DNA of 20,152 nucleotides from JAGLYZ01 sp049642725 (GCA_049642725.1 JBARPC010000039.1:1-20152); one strand, 5' to 3'; positions 13,481 through 20,152 are shown, counted from the stretch's first letter. Notes: generated by a model not told the origin, from the letters alone. Program-made: numbers and translations.

Positions 13481-13849
13481 ATGAAAGTTGTAGTAGACAG
13501 CGGACATTATGGCGCCTCTGTGTCAGTTGATGCCGGCAAGACAATTATCAAGAGAGATGGAAGTGATTTCCCGGTTCGTTTAGAAGATATAAAAAGAGAA
13601 GGGATTGAAGCGATAGAAGCACATACCATTTATGGATTGACAATCAGAATAGAGCAGGAAAATGGCTGGGTTGTTTATATTGATGAAGATGTCTATCACA
13701 AAGGAGTCCTCATAGTTACGAGACTTAGGCGATCAGAAACAGATAAAAGACAATATCTTTCAAGATACGGAGAATGGCTTGAAAAATCGAAAGAACTTGG
13801 TCCATTGCCAGATAATGCAGTGAGAATTCCTATACTGACTAAAGAATAG
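13481..13849 (+). CDS. Unknown 122-aa protein
   Basis: Mostly beta-rich in the first 85 residues: V-V-V-D-S-G-H-Y-G-A-S-V-S-V-D-A-G-K-T-I-I, then L-T-I-R-I-E-Q-E-N-G-W-V-V-Y-I-D-E-D-V. A short charged helix and a Pro-rich end (L-G-P-L-P-D-N-A-V-R-I-P) follow. There is no membrane segment and no cysteine. I do not recognise a family. The strong SD and a possible terminator behind it mark it as a separate, well-translated unit between a broken gene and lexA. An anti-restriction or regulatory role is possible, but nothing shows it. Confidence 0.7.
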   Translation: MKVVVDSGHYGASVSVDAGKTIIKRDGSDFPVRLEDIKREGIEAIEAHTIYGLTIRIEQENGWVVYIDEDVYHKGVLIVTRLRRSETDKRQYLSRYGEWLEKSKELGPLPDNAVRIPILTKE

Positions 13850-13862
13850 CACAAAAAATCAA

Positions 13863-13889
13863 AAAAAGCCCATCCGGCCCTTTTTTTTT
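13863..13889 (+). terminator. Probable terminator with weak stem
   Basis: An A-tract, then GCCCATCCGGCCC, then nine Ts. The GC stem (GCC/GGC) is short, but the flanking A- and T-tracts can extend it. Confidence 0.45.
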
Positions 13890-13934
13890 ATTACTTTTTA
13901 TTGCTAAAACTCCCAAAAAAAGATTAACTAAAAG

Positions 13935-13983
13935 TTATCCACAGTAATAGCTATTGACCAGAGTAAATAGTCGGGTGTATAAT
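13935..13983 (+). promoter_or_regulatory. lexA promoter with upstream DnaA-box-like site and palindrome
   Basis: TTATCCACA (13935-13943) is followed by the perfect palindrome AATAGCTATT (13946-13955), which overlaps the -35 TTGACC (13954-13959). An 18-bp spacer leads to a consensus -10 TATAAT (13978-13983). The expected +1 falls on the A of the ATG at 13990. The palindrome is a candidate operator; it is not the classical SOS box. Confidence 0.7.
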
Positions 13984-13989
13984 AATAGA

Positions 13990-14637
13990 ATGAAAACACA
14001 AATTACACAAAGACAAAAAGATTTATTGTCTATTCTCTATGCTTATATTAAAGATACCGGCTACCCTCCAACATTTGAAGAAATAAGAGAGAGATTGTGT
14101 GTGTCTTCAAACCAATCGGTTATTGATCATTTGACGAGTTTAGAACGAAAGAATTTTATTAAGCGAGGAGAGGGCATGGCTCGAAGCATAGCCATTTTGC
14201 CATTGGGCTATAAAGAGATTGAAAAACCTCCGCTGGCCGCTTTCCTTGGCGCAACCAGTGCTGGCGCGCCCATTGAAGCAATAGAAATATCCGGAGAGTG
14301 GCAAGCATTACCTTCAAGTATAGATAAACTAGAAAGATTAAGTAATGAAGTCTTCCTATTAAAGATTTTCGGTGATTCTATGATTAACGCTGGCATAGAA
14401 GACAGCGATATTGTTTTAATGAAAAATCAAAAAGAATTTATTTCTGGAGATGTAGTTTTGGCTCAGATAGGAGACGAGTCCACTGTAAAACGTTTCATTT
14501 CAGAAGATAAACCGCCATATGTTTACCTTAAGCCGGAAAATCCTAAATATAAAATAATTCCTTTTACTCAAGAGATGCAGCTTACGGGTAAGGTTATTTC
14601 AATTTTAAAAAACGGCTATTGGAAGCCGGTTAAATAA
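13990..14637 (+). CDS. lexA: LexA-type repressor
   Basis: 215 aa, full length. The N-terminal winged helix matches LexA: T-Q-R-Q-K-D-L-L, G-Y-P-P-T-F-E-E-I, S-S-N-Q-S-V-I-D-H-L-T-S-L-E. The self-cleavage site is S-A-G-A-P (A91-G92). The catalytic dyad is S130 in F-G-D-S-M and K167 in S-T-V-K-R. It should repress target promoters and cleave itself when RecA is activated by DNA damage. The start is the ATG at 13990: an in-frame TTG at 13954 lies inside the -35 box. There is no SD, so the mRNA is probably leaderless. Only 8 bases separate its stop from the RM methyltransferase gene, so LexA appears to lead the restriction operon. No polymerase or other SOS gene is nearby. Confidence 0.93.
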   Translation: MKTQITQRQKDLLSILYAYIKDTGYPPTFEEIRERLCVSSNQSVIDHLTSLERKNFIKRGEGMARSIAILPLGYKEIEKPPLAAFLGATSAGAPIEAIEISGEWQALPSSIDKLERLSNEVFLLKIFGDSMINAGIEDSDIVLMKNQKEFISGDVVLAQIGDESTVKRFISEDKPPYVYLKPENPKYKIIPFTQEMQLTGKVISILKNGYWKPVK

Positions 14638-14645
14638 TTAAATCT

Positions 14646-16607
14646 ATGCCAACTCAAAAACCGAACAAAAGTAAAAAAATAATAAATGAGATTTTTCGCA
14701 GTACGGAAATTGCTTACGGCTTGAAAGAGTTTGAAAATATTGATTTAGAAAACGTTCTCAAAATAACCGAAGAAGAACGAAAAAAATTTTATATCAAAGA
14801 TATTAAATCTAAAAAATTGAGGATTGTTTTTGACGAATCAAAACAAAAAGGCAGGCCCGAAGAAATTATCCGCCAACTTTGGCTTCATAAACTTCATACT
14901 GATTATAAATATCCACTTGATCGTATTGATACAGAAAAAAGTATTCATTTCGGCAGAGAAATTCACGCCAAAGCCGCTGATATAATTGTTTATAAAAAAG
15001 ATAAAATTACTCCTTATATTATTATTGAAGTAAAAAGTCCAACGGAAAAGAAAGGAATTGAACAACTTAAAAGTTATCTATCTGCCGAGGGTTCAGAAAT
15101 AGGCGTTTGGTCAAATGGCATAGAACGAGTAGTGTTATACAGGCCTTATCCAAAAGAGTTTCAGGATTCTTTAAGCGACATTCCACGCGCTGATCAAACT
15201 ATTGATGATTTATTTGAGATTAAAAAAACCTGGACAGAATTAAATCCTAAATTTGATTTTATTGAGATTATCAAACGTATAGAGGAATTGGCCCTTGCGG
15301 GTTCTGGCGCAAATGTTTTTGAGGAAATATTCAAAATAATTTATGCCAAGCTATATGATGAAAAGTTAGCGCGGGAACGGCGCGAAAATCAAGAAGTGAT
15401 TTTTAGAAAATATCGCGATCCGGAAAAAACATATGAAGTAATCAATGATCAACTTTTTAAAAACGCAATTAAAGAATGGCCGGATACTTTTGAACCGTCA
15501 GATCGTATTAAGCTTTCCCATGAGAGATTAAATATCTGTGTACCATTTTTAGAGAATGTTCGTCTTTTTGAATTAGGTAAAGGCGAACTGGAAATTATTG
15601 ATAGCGCTTTTGAATATCTAATTACAGAAGTTTCAAAGGGTAAAAAGGGTCAGTATTTCACACCTCGCCATGTTATTAAAATGTGCGTGAAAATGCTTAA
15701 TCCAAAATCCGATGAATATGTTATTGATACTGCCTGTGGCTCCGGCGGTTTTCTTTTACACACAATGTATTATGTTTGGAAGAAATTCAATACGGAAGCG
15801 GCAGAAAAAAGTTATGCTTCAAAATATCTTTTTGGACTTGATTTTGATGAGAATATGCGTCGTATATCCCAGGCATTGATGCTTATTGCCGGAGATGGTA
15901 GACACTATATTTTTAAACGTGATTCGCTTGACGCGCGAGATTGGCAAGGAGTAGAAAGCGAAGAGGCGCGAGTAGCTCTGAAACCTCTTTTGGCAAAATT
16001 GGAAAATCCATCCGACGCAAAAGAGAATCAACTAACTTATCGGTATTTGAATTTTGATATTTTATTAACCAATCCGCCATTTGCCGGCGAGAATCCTGAA
16101 TCAGGATTACTTCGCCAATATGAACTTGCTAAAAAAAATGGAAAACTAAAAAATAATATTGAACGTCATATTCTTTTTATTGAACGTTCGCTTGACGCCA
16201 TTCGTCCCGGTGGCCGGTTGGCAATTGTTTTACCACAGGGCGTTCTGAATAATACCAATATGGAATATGTGAGAGAATATCTTTTTAATAAAGCACGAAT
16301 TTTAGCAGTAGCGGGGTTGCACGGCAATACCTTCAAACCGCATACCGGCACAAAAACTTCAGTTTTATTTTTACAAAAATGGAATGAAGACGAACAGCCG
16401 CTAAAAGATTATCCAATTTTTATGGCAGTTTCAAAAAAAGCGGGCAAAGATAACTCCGGAGATTATGTGTATAAAAAAGACGCTCAAGGGAATTATGTCC
16501 ACAACGACAAGGGTCGTAAAGTTTTAGACCACGATTTAGATGAAATCGCCGAAGCGTTTATAAAATTCGCCAAAGAACAAAAGTTTAGTTTTTACAATAA
16601 TGTTTAA
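14646..16607 (+). CDS. BcgI-like restriction nuclease-methyltransferase fusion (RM subunit)
   Basis: 653 aa. The N-terminal HsdR_N-like domain (about 60-165) carries a complete PD-(D/E)xK signature: A-A-D-I-I-V (D112) and I-I-E-V-K-S (E128, K130). From about 230 onward it is an HsdM-type N6-adenine methyltransferase. It has K-G-Q-Y-F-T-P-R-H-V-I, motif I D-T-A-C-G-S-G-G-F (361-369) and motif IV N-P-P-F (476-479). No helicase/translocase gene (HsdR motor) exists in the window, but a separate S subunit lies at 18333. That division of labour, with nuclease and methylase in one chain and specificity in another, resembles the Type IIB enzyme BcgI. It overlaps the next gene by 8 bases (ATGTTTAA). 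Confidence 0.9.
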   Translation: MPTQKPNKSKKIINEIFRSTEIAYGLKEFENIDLENVLKITEEERKKFYIKDIKSKKLRIVFDESKQKGRPEEIIRQLWLHKLHTDYKYPLDRIDTEKSIHFGREIHAKAADIIVYKKDKITPYIIIEVKSPTEKKGIEQLKSYLSAEGSEIGVWSNGIERVVLYRPYPKEFQDSLSDIPRADQTIDDLFEIKKTWTELNPKFDFIEIIKRIEELALAGSGANVFEEIFKIIYAKLYDEKLARERRENQEVIFRKYRDPEKTYEVINDQLFKNAIKEWPDTFEPSDRIKLSHERLNICVPFLENVRLFELGKGELEIIDSAFEYLITEVSKGKKGQYFTPRHVIKMCVKMLNPKSDEYVIDTACGSGGFLLHTMYYVWKKFNTEAAEKSYASKYLFGLDFDENMRRISQALMLIAGDGRHYIFKRDSLDARDWQGVESEEARVALKPLLAKLENPSDAKENQLTYRYLNFDILLTNPPFAGENPESGLLRQYELAKKNGKLKNNIERHILFIERSLDAIRPGGRLAIVLPQGVLNNTNMEYVREYLFNKARILAVAGLHGNTFKPHTGTKTSVLFLQKWNEDEQPLKDYPIFMAVSKKAGKDNSGDYVYKKDAQGNYVHNDKGRKVLDHDLDEIAEAFIKFAKEQKFSFYNNV

Positions 16608-17418
16608 TAAATTTTTTCAAAAAGATAAAAAAGGAAAAGACCTTGTACTAGGAGACTATAAAAGTATCTGGACGAAATTTTGCTTTCTTGACGAGAGCGG
16701 AAGTTTGAATAATTTAAAAGACCCTTTTTTCACCATCGGATTTATAAAATGTTCCCAGCCATATTATTTGCAAAATAAAATTTTATACGAAAGACAAAAA
16801 AGAAACTTTTTTGACGAAATGCATTTTAATAAACTTTCTAAAAATAACATTGACTTTGCAAAATTTGCGATAGATTCGCTTTTTGCTACTAGAAGTTTAT
16901 GGTTTCATTCTTACTCGTTGGATAAACAAGGAGATTATTTTAACCGTGAGTTTAACGGCAGTCCGTGGCAAGCTTATGAGGACATTTCTATAAGGGTGCT
17001 TGAGTCAGCTATACCCGATAATGAAATTTTAATTGTTCTTGCTGATTATATTACAACCCCTAAAGATATTCGGTTTGAAGTAAATGTCAAAAGGAAAATA
17101 AACGAAAAACTAAAAAGATTAGCAGTTGCGGGGGTGTGTCGTTTTAATTCAAAATCAAATGATTTATTACAGATAGCCGATCTTATTGTGGGAGCGATAA
17201 ATTATGATTTGAAATTATCAACCAACATAATTTCAAAAGGCGACAAATACAAAAAAAGACTTTTAGAATATTTTAAGGAAATGGTCGGCTTGAAAGATAA
17301 AGATTTTGCTGATGGCTTTAGAAGTCATATGTTTAATATTTTTGTAGATAAAGATGTAAAGCAAAGATTGCCATTGAGTCAAAATAATAAGATAAAAGAA
17401 AAAGAGCTATCGTCCTAA
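16600..17418 (+). CDS. DUF3800 protein inside the RM operon
   Basis: 272 aa. The family signature F-L-D-E-S-G-S-L (D31-E32) is followed by F-F-T-I-G-F-I-K. Later come F-D-E-M-H-F, I-V-L-A-D-Y-I, and D-L-L-Q-I-A-D-L-I-V-G-A, the late Q-x-A-D motif of DUF3800. These acidic residues could form an RNase H-like metal site. The start overlaps the RM-subunit stop by 8 bases, so translation is coupled and a role in the same restriction system is likely. It is clearly different from the DUF3800 at the junction: longer N terminus and little obvious identity outside motifs. Downstream lies a minus-strand promoter, as with the other copy. Confidence 0.85.
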   Translation: MFNKFFQKDKKGKDLVLGDYKSIWTKFCFLDESGSLNNLKDPFFTIGFIKCSQPYYLQNKILYERQKRNFFDEMHFNKLSKNNIDFAKFAIDSLFATRSLWFHSYSLDKQGDYFNREFNGSPWQAYEDISIRVLESAIPDNEILIVLADYITTPKDIRFEVNVKRKINEKLKRLAVAGVCRFNSKSNDLLQIADLIVGAINYDLKLSTNIISKGDKYKKRLLEYFKEMVGLKDKDFADGFRSHMFNIFVDKDVKQRLPLSQNNKIKEKELSS

Positions 17419-17444
17419 CGGTCGACGCCCCTTTTCGATACTCT
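17395..17444 (-). ncRNA. Candidate ~50-nt minus-strand RNA
   Basis: From the predicted +1 (17444) the minus strand reads GAGTATCG, an interior containing CGTC…GACG, then CGATAGCTC and a U-rich run (17403-17395). GAG-TATCG pairs with CGATA-CTC with one bulged base, so the whole transcript would be a terminator-like hairpin. It overlaps the DUF3800 3' end antisense. It may also be only a bidirectional terminator. Confidence 0.35.
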
Positions 17445-17450
17445 ATTATT

Positions 17451-17497
17451 AATATAGCAAATTGACACCCCCTGTCAAGCGTTCAATCTGTGGAAAA
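17451..17497 (-). promoter_or_regulatory. Minus-strand promoter with DnaA-box-like site
   Basis: On the minus strand: TTTTCCACA (17497-17489), 10 bp, TTGACA (17478-17473), 16 bp, TATATT (17456-17451). The -35 also forms an inverted repeat, TTGACA-CCCCC-TGTCAA (17462-17478). The layout (TTATCCACA-like box, ~10 bp, -35) matches the lexA promoter. Confidence 0.55.
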
Positions 17498-17544
17498 CCA
17501 AAAAGTCGCATTAAAACAAAAATTTAGTTTTTTGGGAAGCAATT

Positions 17545-18339
17545 ATGAAAAACAAACAAATAAAAACCATAAATGTTATCGTTCCTATTTTTGGGTTAGG
17601 ATCGATTTTAAATAATGTAAAATTAAGTAGTGAGATAAAAATTCGTTTTATTGACTATGTAAGAAAGGAAAATGAATTATTGCAACAATCCAATCTTAAC
17701 CATATAAAGTATAGCTGCGTTCTTGATGTGAATTACAGATATGATCACCAAAAAGCAGACGAGCCATATCCCGCTATAGGATTTTTATTAGATAAAATTC
17801 AAGCCGCATTCAGAGTTTTTCATCCTGGCATTATAGGATTTGCAGGTATTATATCTAAACCAAAAGTTTCACCTTTTCCCTTTTTAATTGATTTAACAAT
17901 TCCGAGCAGAACATCTTCGTATAAAATAGATAAAAATAAATTAAATATCTTTCCTGAATTTTATAAAAAATTCTGTATCGCTTATCCTAAGAAACAAATT
18001 GCTTTTGATTGGTTTAATAAATCATATTTGGAAGTTCCTGTAAACAAGGTTATAAATTATAGCATTATTTTAGAAAATTTATTCGTTCCACCAAAAACTA
18101 GAGAAAAGAAAAATTTTGTTCTTCAAGGTTTAACTATATTAAAGTTTTCTAAAGAAGATAAAGAAAAAATAGATACACTATTTCAGTATAGAAATGCTGT
18201 AGTTCATGCCGATATTAAAAAACAGATGGAAATTGGAAATATAGAAAATAAACAGCATCCACATCACTTACATTATTATGAAGATTGCGAAAAAATCATT
18301 AGGAAATCATTACATCTATATGTGAAAAATCCATGGTAG
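17545..18339 (+). CDS. HEPN-domain protein (ApeA-like HEPN) inside the RM operon
   Basis: 264 aa. The C-terminal ~90 residues look like an ApeA-type HEPN: I-N-Y-S-I-I-L-E-N-L-F-V (~172-183), a charged R-E-K-K-N stretch, L-F-Q-Y-R-N-A-V-V-H-A-D with R216 and H221 forming Rx4H. A late Y-Y-E-D-C-E-K-I-I-R-K-S helix follows. The N-terminal ~160 residues are unassigned and mixed alpha/beta. HEPN proteins of this kind are RNases that cut host tRNA or mRNA in abortive infection. Its last codons overlap the S-subunit start by 7 bases (ATGGTAG), binding it to the RM operon. A GGGAAG before the ATG may be the SD. Confidence 0.75.
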   Translation: MKNKQIKTINVIVPIFGLGSILNNVKLSSEIKIRFIDYVRKENELLQQSNLNHIKYSCVLDVNYRYDHQKADEPYPAIGFLLDKIQAAFRVFHPGIIGFAGIISKPKVSPFPFLIDLTIPSRTSSYKIDKNKLNIFPEFYKKFCIAYPKKQIAFDWFNKSYLEVPVNKVINYSIILENLFVPPKTREKKNFVLQGLTILKFSKEDKEKIDTLFQYRNAVVHADIKKQMEIGNIENKQHPHHLHYYEDCEKIIRKSLHLYVKNPW

Positions 18340-19688
18340 TATCTATAATCCAAAAATCACAATTAGAAGGCGGTTTGCGACTGGACGCGGAATATTATCA
18401 GCCGGAGTATTTTATAGATTTTTCAAAAGGAAACTGGCGACCAATCGGGGAATTATTGGAAATTTGTCAGTATGGGATATCTCAATCAATGAATGATGAA
18501 AAAATTGGATATCCAATTTTCAAAATGGACGATATAAAAGATATTTTTCTATTTGATGATAAAGTGAGATATGCGGACATTTCCAAAAATATTTTCAACG
18601 AGTTCAAATTAGAGAAAAACGATGTATTATTTAATCGAGTGAATTCAGAAGAATTTGTCGGCAGAACTGGAATGTTTAAGTTAAACACAAATGCTGTTTT
18701 TGCATCTTATTTGATAAGATTAAAATTGAAAAACAGTTCTGTTGTTTTGCCAGATTACCTTAACATCTTTTTAAATTCTTCTTTTGGAATTAAACAAATT
18801 AGAAAATTCAGAAGGCGAGCAGTAAATCAAGCGAATGTTAATGCAGAAGAATTAAAACAAATCAAGATTGCTGTTTTACCAACTACTTTTCAGAAAGAAA
18901 TTGAAAAATTATCTAATAAGGCATGGCAAAATTTTAAAAATTCAAAATCTCTTTATTCTCAAGCCGAGGATTTACTTTTAGAACAGTTAGGATTAAAGGA
19001 TATTGAGGCGAAAGATGATTTATCTTATATCATTAATCTTTCAGATGTAAAATCAGCTCATCGCACTGACTCCGAATATTTCCAGCCGAAATATGAAAAG
19101 TTAATATCAAAAATAAAAAATAAAAATCCAAAAATTTTAAGTAATTTTGTAAAAAATTATTCAACAGGGTTTCCTTTTAAGAGTGAGAACTATCAAGAAA
19201 AGGGAATTCCGTTAATAAGAATAAATAATATCAAAAAGGGATATTTAGATTTAAGCAACACAGCGTATTTATCAGAAAAAGATTATTTATTATTTCCAAA
19301 AGACACCGCAAAACCAGGAGATATTATTTTATCTATGTCGGGAACTATTGGTATGACGGCAATAATTCCAGATGATATACCTAAAAGCAGTATCAATCAG
19401 CGTATATTAAGAATTACATTAAAAAATATTAATAAAAATTATTTAGTTCTTTTATTAAATTCCGTAGTTGGTTTGTACCAATTAGAACAAATAGGAACGG
19501 GTGGAGTTCAAACAAATATTAGTTATAAGGATATTAAAAATATTTTAATCCCAATTTTATCAAAACTTACTCAACAAAAAATCGCGGAATTGGTCCAAAA
19601 ATCTCACAAAGCCCGCTCAAAAGCAAAAGAATTATTAGAAGAAACAAAACAAAAAGTCGAAGAAGTAATAAATAAAGGAGATAATTAA
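18333..19688 (+). CDS. Specificity subunit (HsdS-like) of the BcgI-like system
   Basis: 451 aa with the two-fold layout of S subunits. The N terminus I-Q-K-S-Q-L-E-G-G-L-R-L-D-A-E-Y-Y-Q-P-E-Y is a classic HsdS start. The first target-recognition domain (~30-200) ends in a coiled spacer, S-L-Y-S-Q-A-E-D-L-L-L-E-Q-L-G-L. The second half begins S-A-H-R-T-D-S-E-Y-F-Q-P-K-Y (~246-259), with a second TRD containing I-P-L-I-R-I-N-N-I and M-S-G-T-I-G-M-T. It ends in a long Lys/Glu coiled coil (~410-450). Two different TRDs predict a bipartite asymmetric target. It acts with the RM subunit at 14646. No inverted half-gene for TRD shuffling is nearby. Confidence 0.9.
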   Translation: MVVSIIQKSQLEGGLRLDAEYYQPEYFIDFSKGNWRPIGELLEICQYGISQSMNDEKIGYPIFKMDDIKDIFLFDDKVRYADISKNIFNEFKLEKNDVLFNRVNSEEFVGRTGMFKLNTNAVFASYLIRLKLKNSSVVLPDYLNIFLNSSFGIKQIRKFRRRAVNQANVNAEELKQIKIAVLPTTFQKEIEKLSNKAWQNFKNSKSLYSQAEDLLLEQLGLKDIEAKDDLSYIINLSDVKSAHRTDSEYFQPKYEKLISKIKNKNPKILSNFVKNYSTGFPFKSENYQEKGIPLIRINNIKKGYLDLSNTAYLSEKDYLLFPKDTAKPGDIILSMSGTIGMTAIIPDDIPKSSINQRILRITLKNINKNYLVLLLNSVVGLYQLEQIGTGGVQTNISYKDIKNILIPILSKLTQQKIAELVQKSHKARSKAKELLEETKQKVEEVINKGDN

Positions 19689-19689
19689 A

Positions 19690-19854
19690 ATGGCTAAAAT
19701 ATCAAAAAAACTCGCCCTTGGCATTAGTGAAGAAGAACGTAAAAAAAGACTCGCAGAGGTAGGTTATGATTTGAGAAAAAACAGTCAAACTGGAGGATTT
19801 CACACTGTCAAGAAAAGACAAGCGAAGAAAACTAAAAATCAAGAAATTAATTGA
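19690..19854 (+). CDS. Small basic protein, 54 aa
   Basis: Starts one base after the S-subunit stop and is probably co-transcribed. An AAAGGAG (19675-19681) at the end of the S gene is a good SD for this start. The product begins K-I-S-K-K-L-A-L-G-I-S-E-E-E-R-K-K-R-L-A-E-V and continues G-Y-D-L-R-K-N-S-Q-T-G-G-F-H-T-V, ending in a Lys-rich tail. No family recognised. It could be a DNA- or RNA-binding accessory of the RM system. The SD and spacing make translation likely. Confidence 0.6.
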   Translation: MAKISKKLALGISEEERKKRLAEVGYDLRKNSQTGGFHTVKKRQAKKTKNQEIN

Positions 19855-19864
19855 AAAATAAATT

Positions 19865-20025
19865 ATGCAAAAACCGCTTTCGGAAAAATTTGTAAAGCAA
19901 TCCATTATCAAATGGCTTTTTCGAAATGGTTGGGGTAGAAATTTGGAAGTTGGCGAATTGCGAGACCAAGGAGTGGATATAAGAGTTAAAAATAATAAAG
20001 TTTCTCGGTTTTTCTTGATTGGGTG
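19865..20025 (+). pseudogene. Truncated PD-(D/E)xK-type nuclease, N-terminal fragment
   Basis: The first ~50 codons look like the start of a real nuclease. A helix, F-V-K-Q-S-I-I-K-W-L-F-R-N-G-W, is followed by L-E-V-G-E-L-R-D-Q-G-V-D-I-R-V-K. The G-V-D with a following strand is the first acidic position of a PD-(D/E)xK core. The next strand should carry E-x-K after R-F-F (~20014), but the frame instead enters a REP hairpin (20026-20054). It then reads junk to a stop at 20105, inside the DUF3800 start. So the catalytic core is lost. The 3' part is not found elsewhere in the window. Confidence 0.6.
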
Positions 20026-20054
20026 GAGAAAAAGGTGTCAGGAACCTTTTTCTC
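20026..20054 (+). repeat. REP family 1 hairpin
   Basis: GAGAAAAAGGT (20026-20036) and ACCTTTTTCTC (20044-20054) are perfect 11-bp arms around GTCAGGA. A relative lies on the minus strand at 13278-13309. It sits precisely where the upstream nuclease gene breaks off. Such hairpins are typical targets of RAYT (REP-associated tyrosine transposase) enzymes; no RAYT gene is present here. Confidence 0.75.
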
Positions 20055-20087
20055 AAAATTATATAAAAAAAGAAATCAAAACACGCA

Positions 20088-20152
20088 ATGAATTCCGAAA
20101 ACAATAAAACACTTTTTATTTTTGTTGACGAATCTGGTAATTTTGATTTTAG
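20088..20152 (+). CDS. DUF3800 protein (5' part; continues at 1)
   Basis: The ATG at 20088 opens the frame M-N-S-E-N-N-K-T-L-F-I-F-V-D-E-S-G, carrying the DUF3800 D-E motif. It runs off the window end in the same frame that continues at position 3 and stops at 707. There is no strong SD. Confidence 0.85.
   Translation, partial: MNSENNKTLFIFVDESGNFDF
20095..20152. repeat. Terminal direct repeat, right copy (circular junction)
   Basis: Identical to positions 1-58; see the left copy. Removing one copy leaves a 20,094-bp circle. Confidence 0.9.

Noticed and set aside
13954..13990. Longer LexA starting at TTG 13954
   Set aside because: That TTG is part of the -35 box and the extra 12 residues precede the normal LexA N terminus. 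The ATG at 13990 coincides with the predicted +1.

Overview
The window looks like a complete circular DNA molecule of about 20.1 kb cut open inside a gene. The first 58 bases are repeated exactly as the last 58, so the unique length is 20,094 bp. Joining the ends restores an intact 237-codon DUF3800 reading frame. The DNA is AT-rich. UGA works as an ordinary stop, for example at the end of the 54-codon ORF before position 19855. Very short genes, promoters that fire at the start codon, an SNase plus lamin-tail protein and many REP-like hairpins together suggest a Candidate Phyla Radiation (Patescibacteria/Parcubacteria-like) host. That assignment is inference from style; the window has no rRNA or ribosomal marker.

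Every credible gene is on the + strand. Nearly all recognisable ones belong to host defence or nucleases. Region by region: (a) 20088-707 DUF3800, then an AT-rich spacer with a DnaA-box-like site and a minus-strand promoter; (b) 978-2702, an unknown protein and an exported or anchored SNase-lamin-tail nuclease; (c) 2799-7223, a tightly coupled operon of small HTH regulator, single-chain Type IIG restriction-modification enzyme, membrane protein and HEPN protein; (d) 7226-9554, small unknown ORFs, a membrane-anchored protein and an HNH endonuclease, separated by hairpins; (e) 9572-12014, a Shedu-like nuclease and a SEC-C/nuclease-like protein; (f) 12092-12970, one unknown gene flanked by a 50-bp direct repeat, followed by two diverged structured elements whose stems co-vary; (g) 13075-13849, a gene broken by an internal deletion under a consensus promoter, and a small unknown protein; (h) 13990-19688, a leaderless lexA followed by a BcgI-like RM system (nuclease-methyltransferase fusion plus separate S subunit) with DUF3800 and HEPN genes between M and S; (i) 19690-20080, a small basic ORF and a nuclease gene truncated at a REP hairpin.

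I see no replication initiator, relaxase, integrase, transposase, tRNA, rRNA or CRISPR array. If the circle is real, it is either a defence-loaded plasmid replicated by host factors or an excised defence island. The two most system-like units are the HTH-IIG-membrane-HEPN operon, and the LexA-controlled BcgI-like RM operon carrying DUF3800 and HEPN genes. The strongest unexplained non-coding signal is the pair of structured repeats at 12762-12966.
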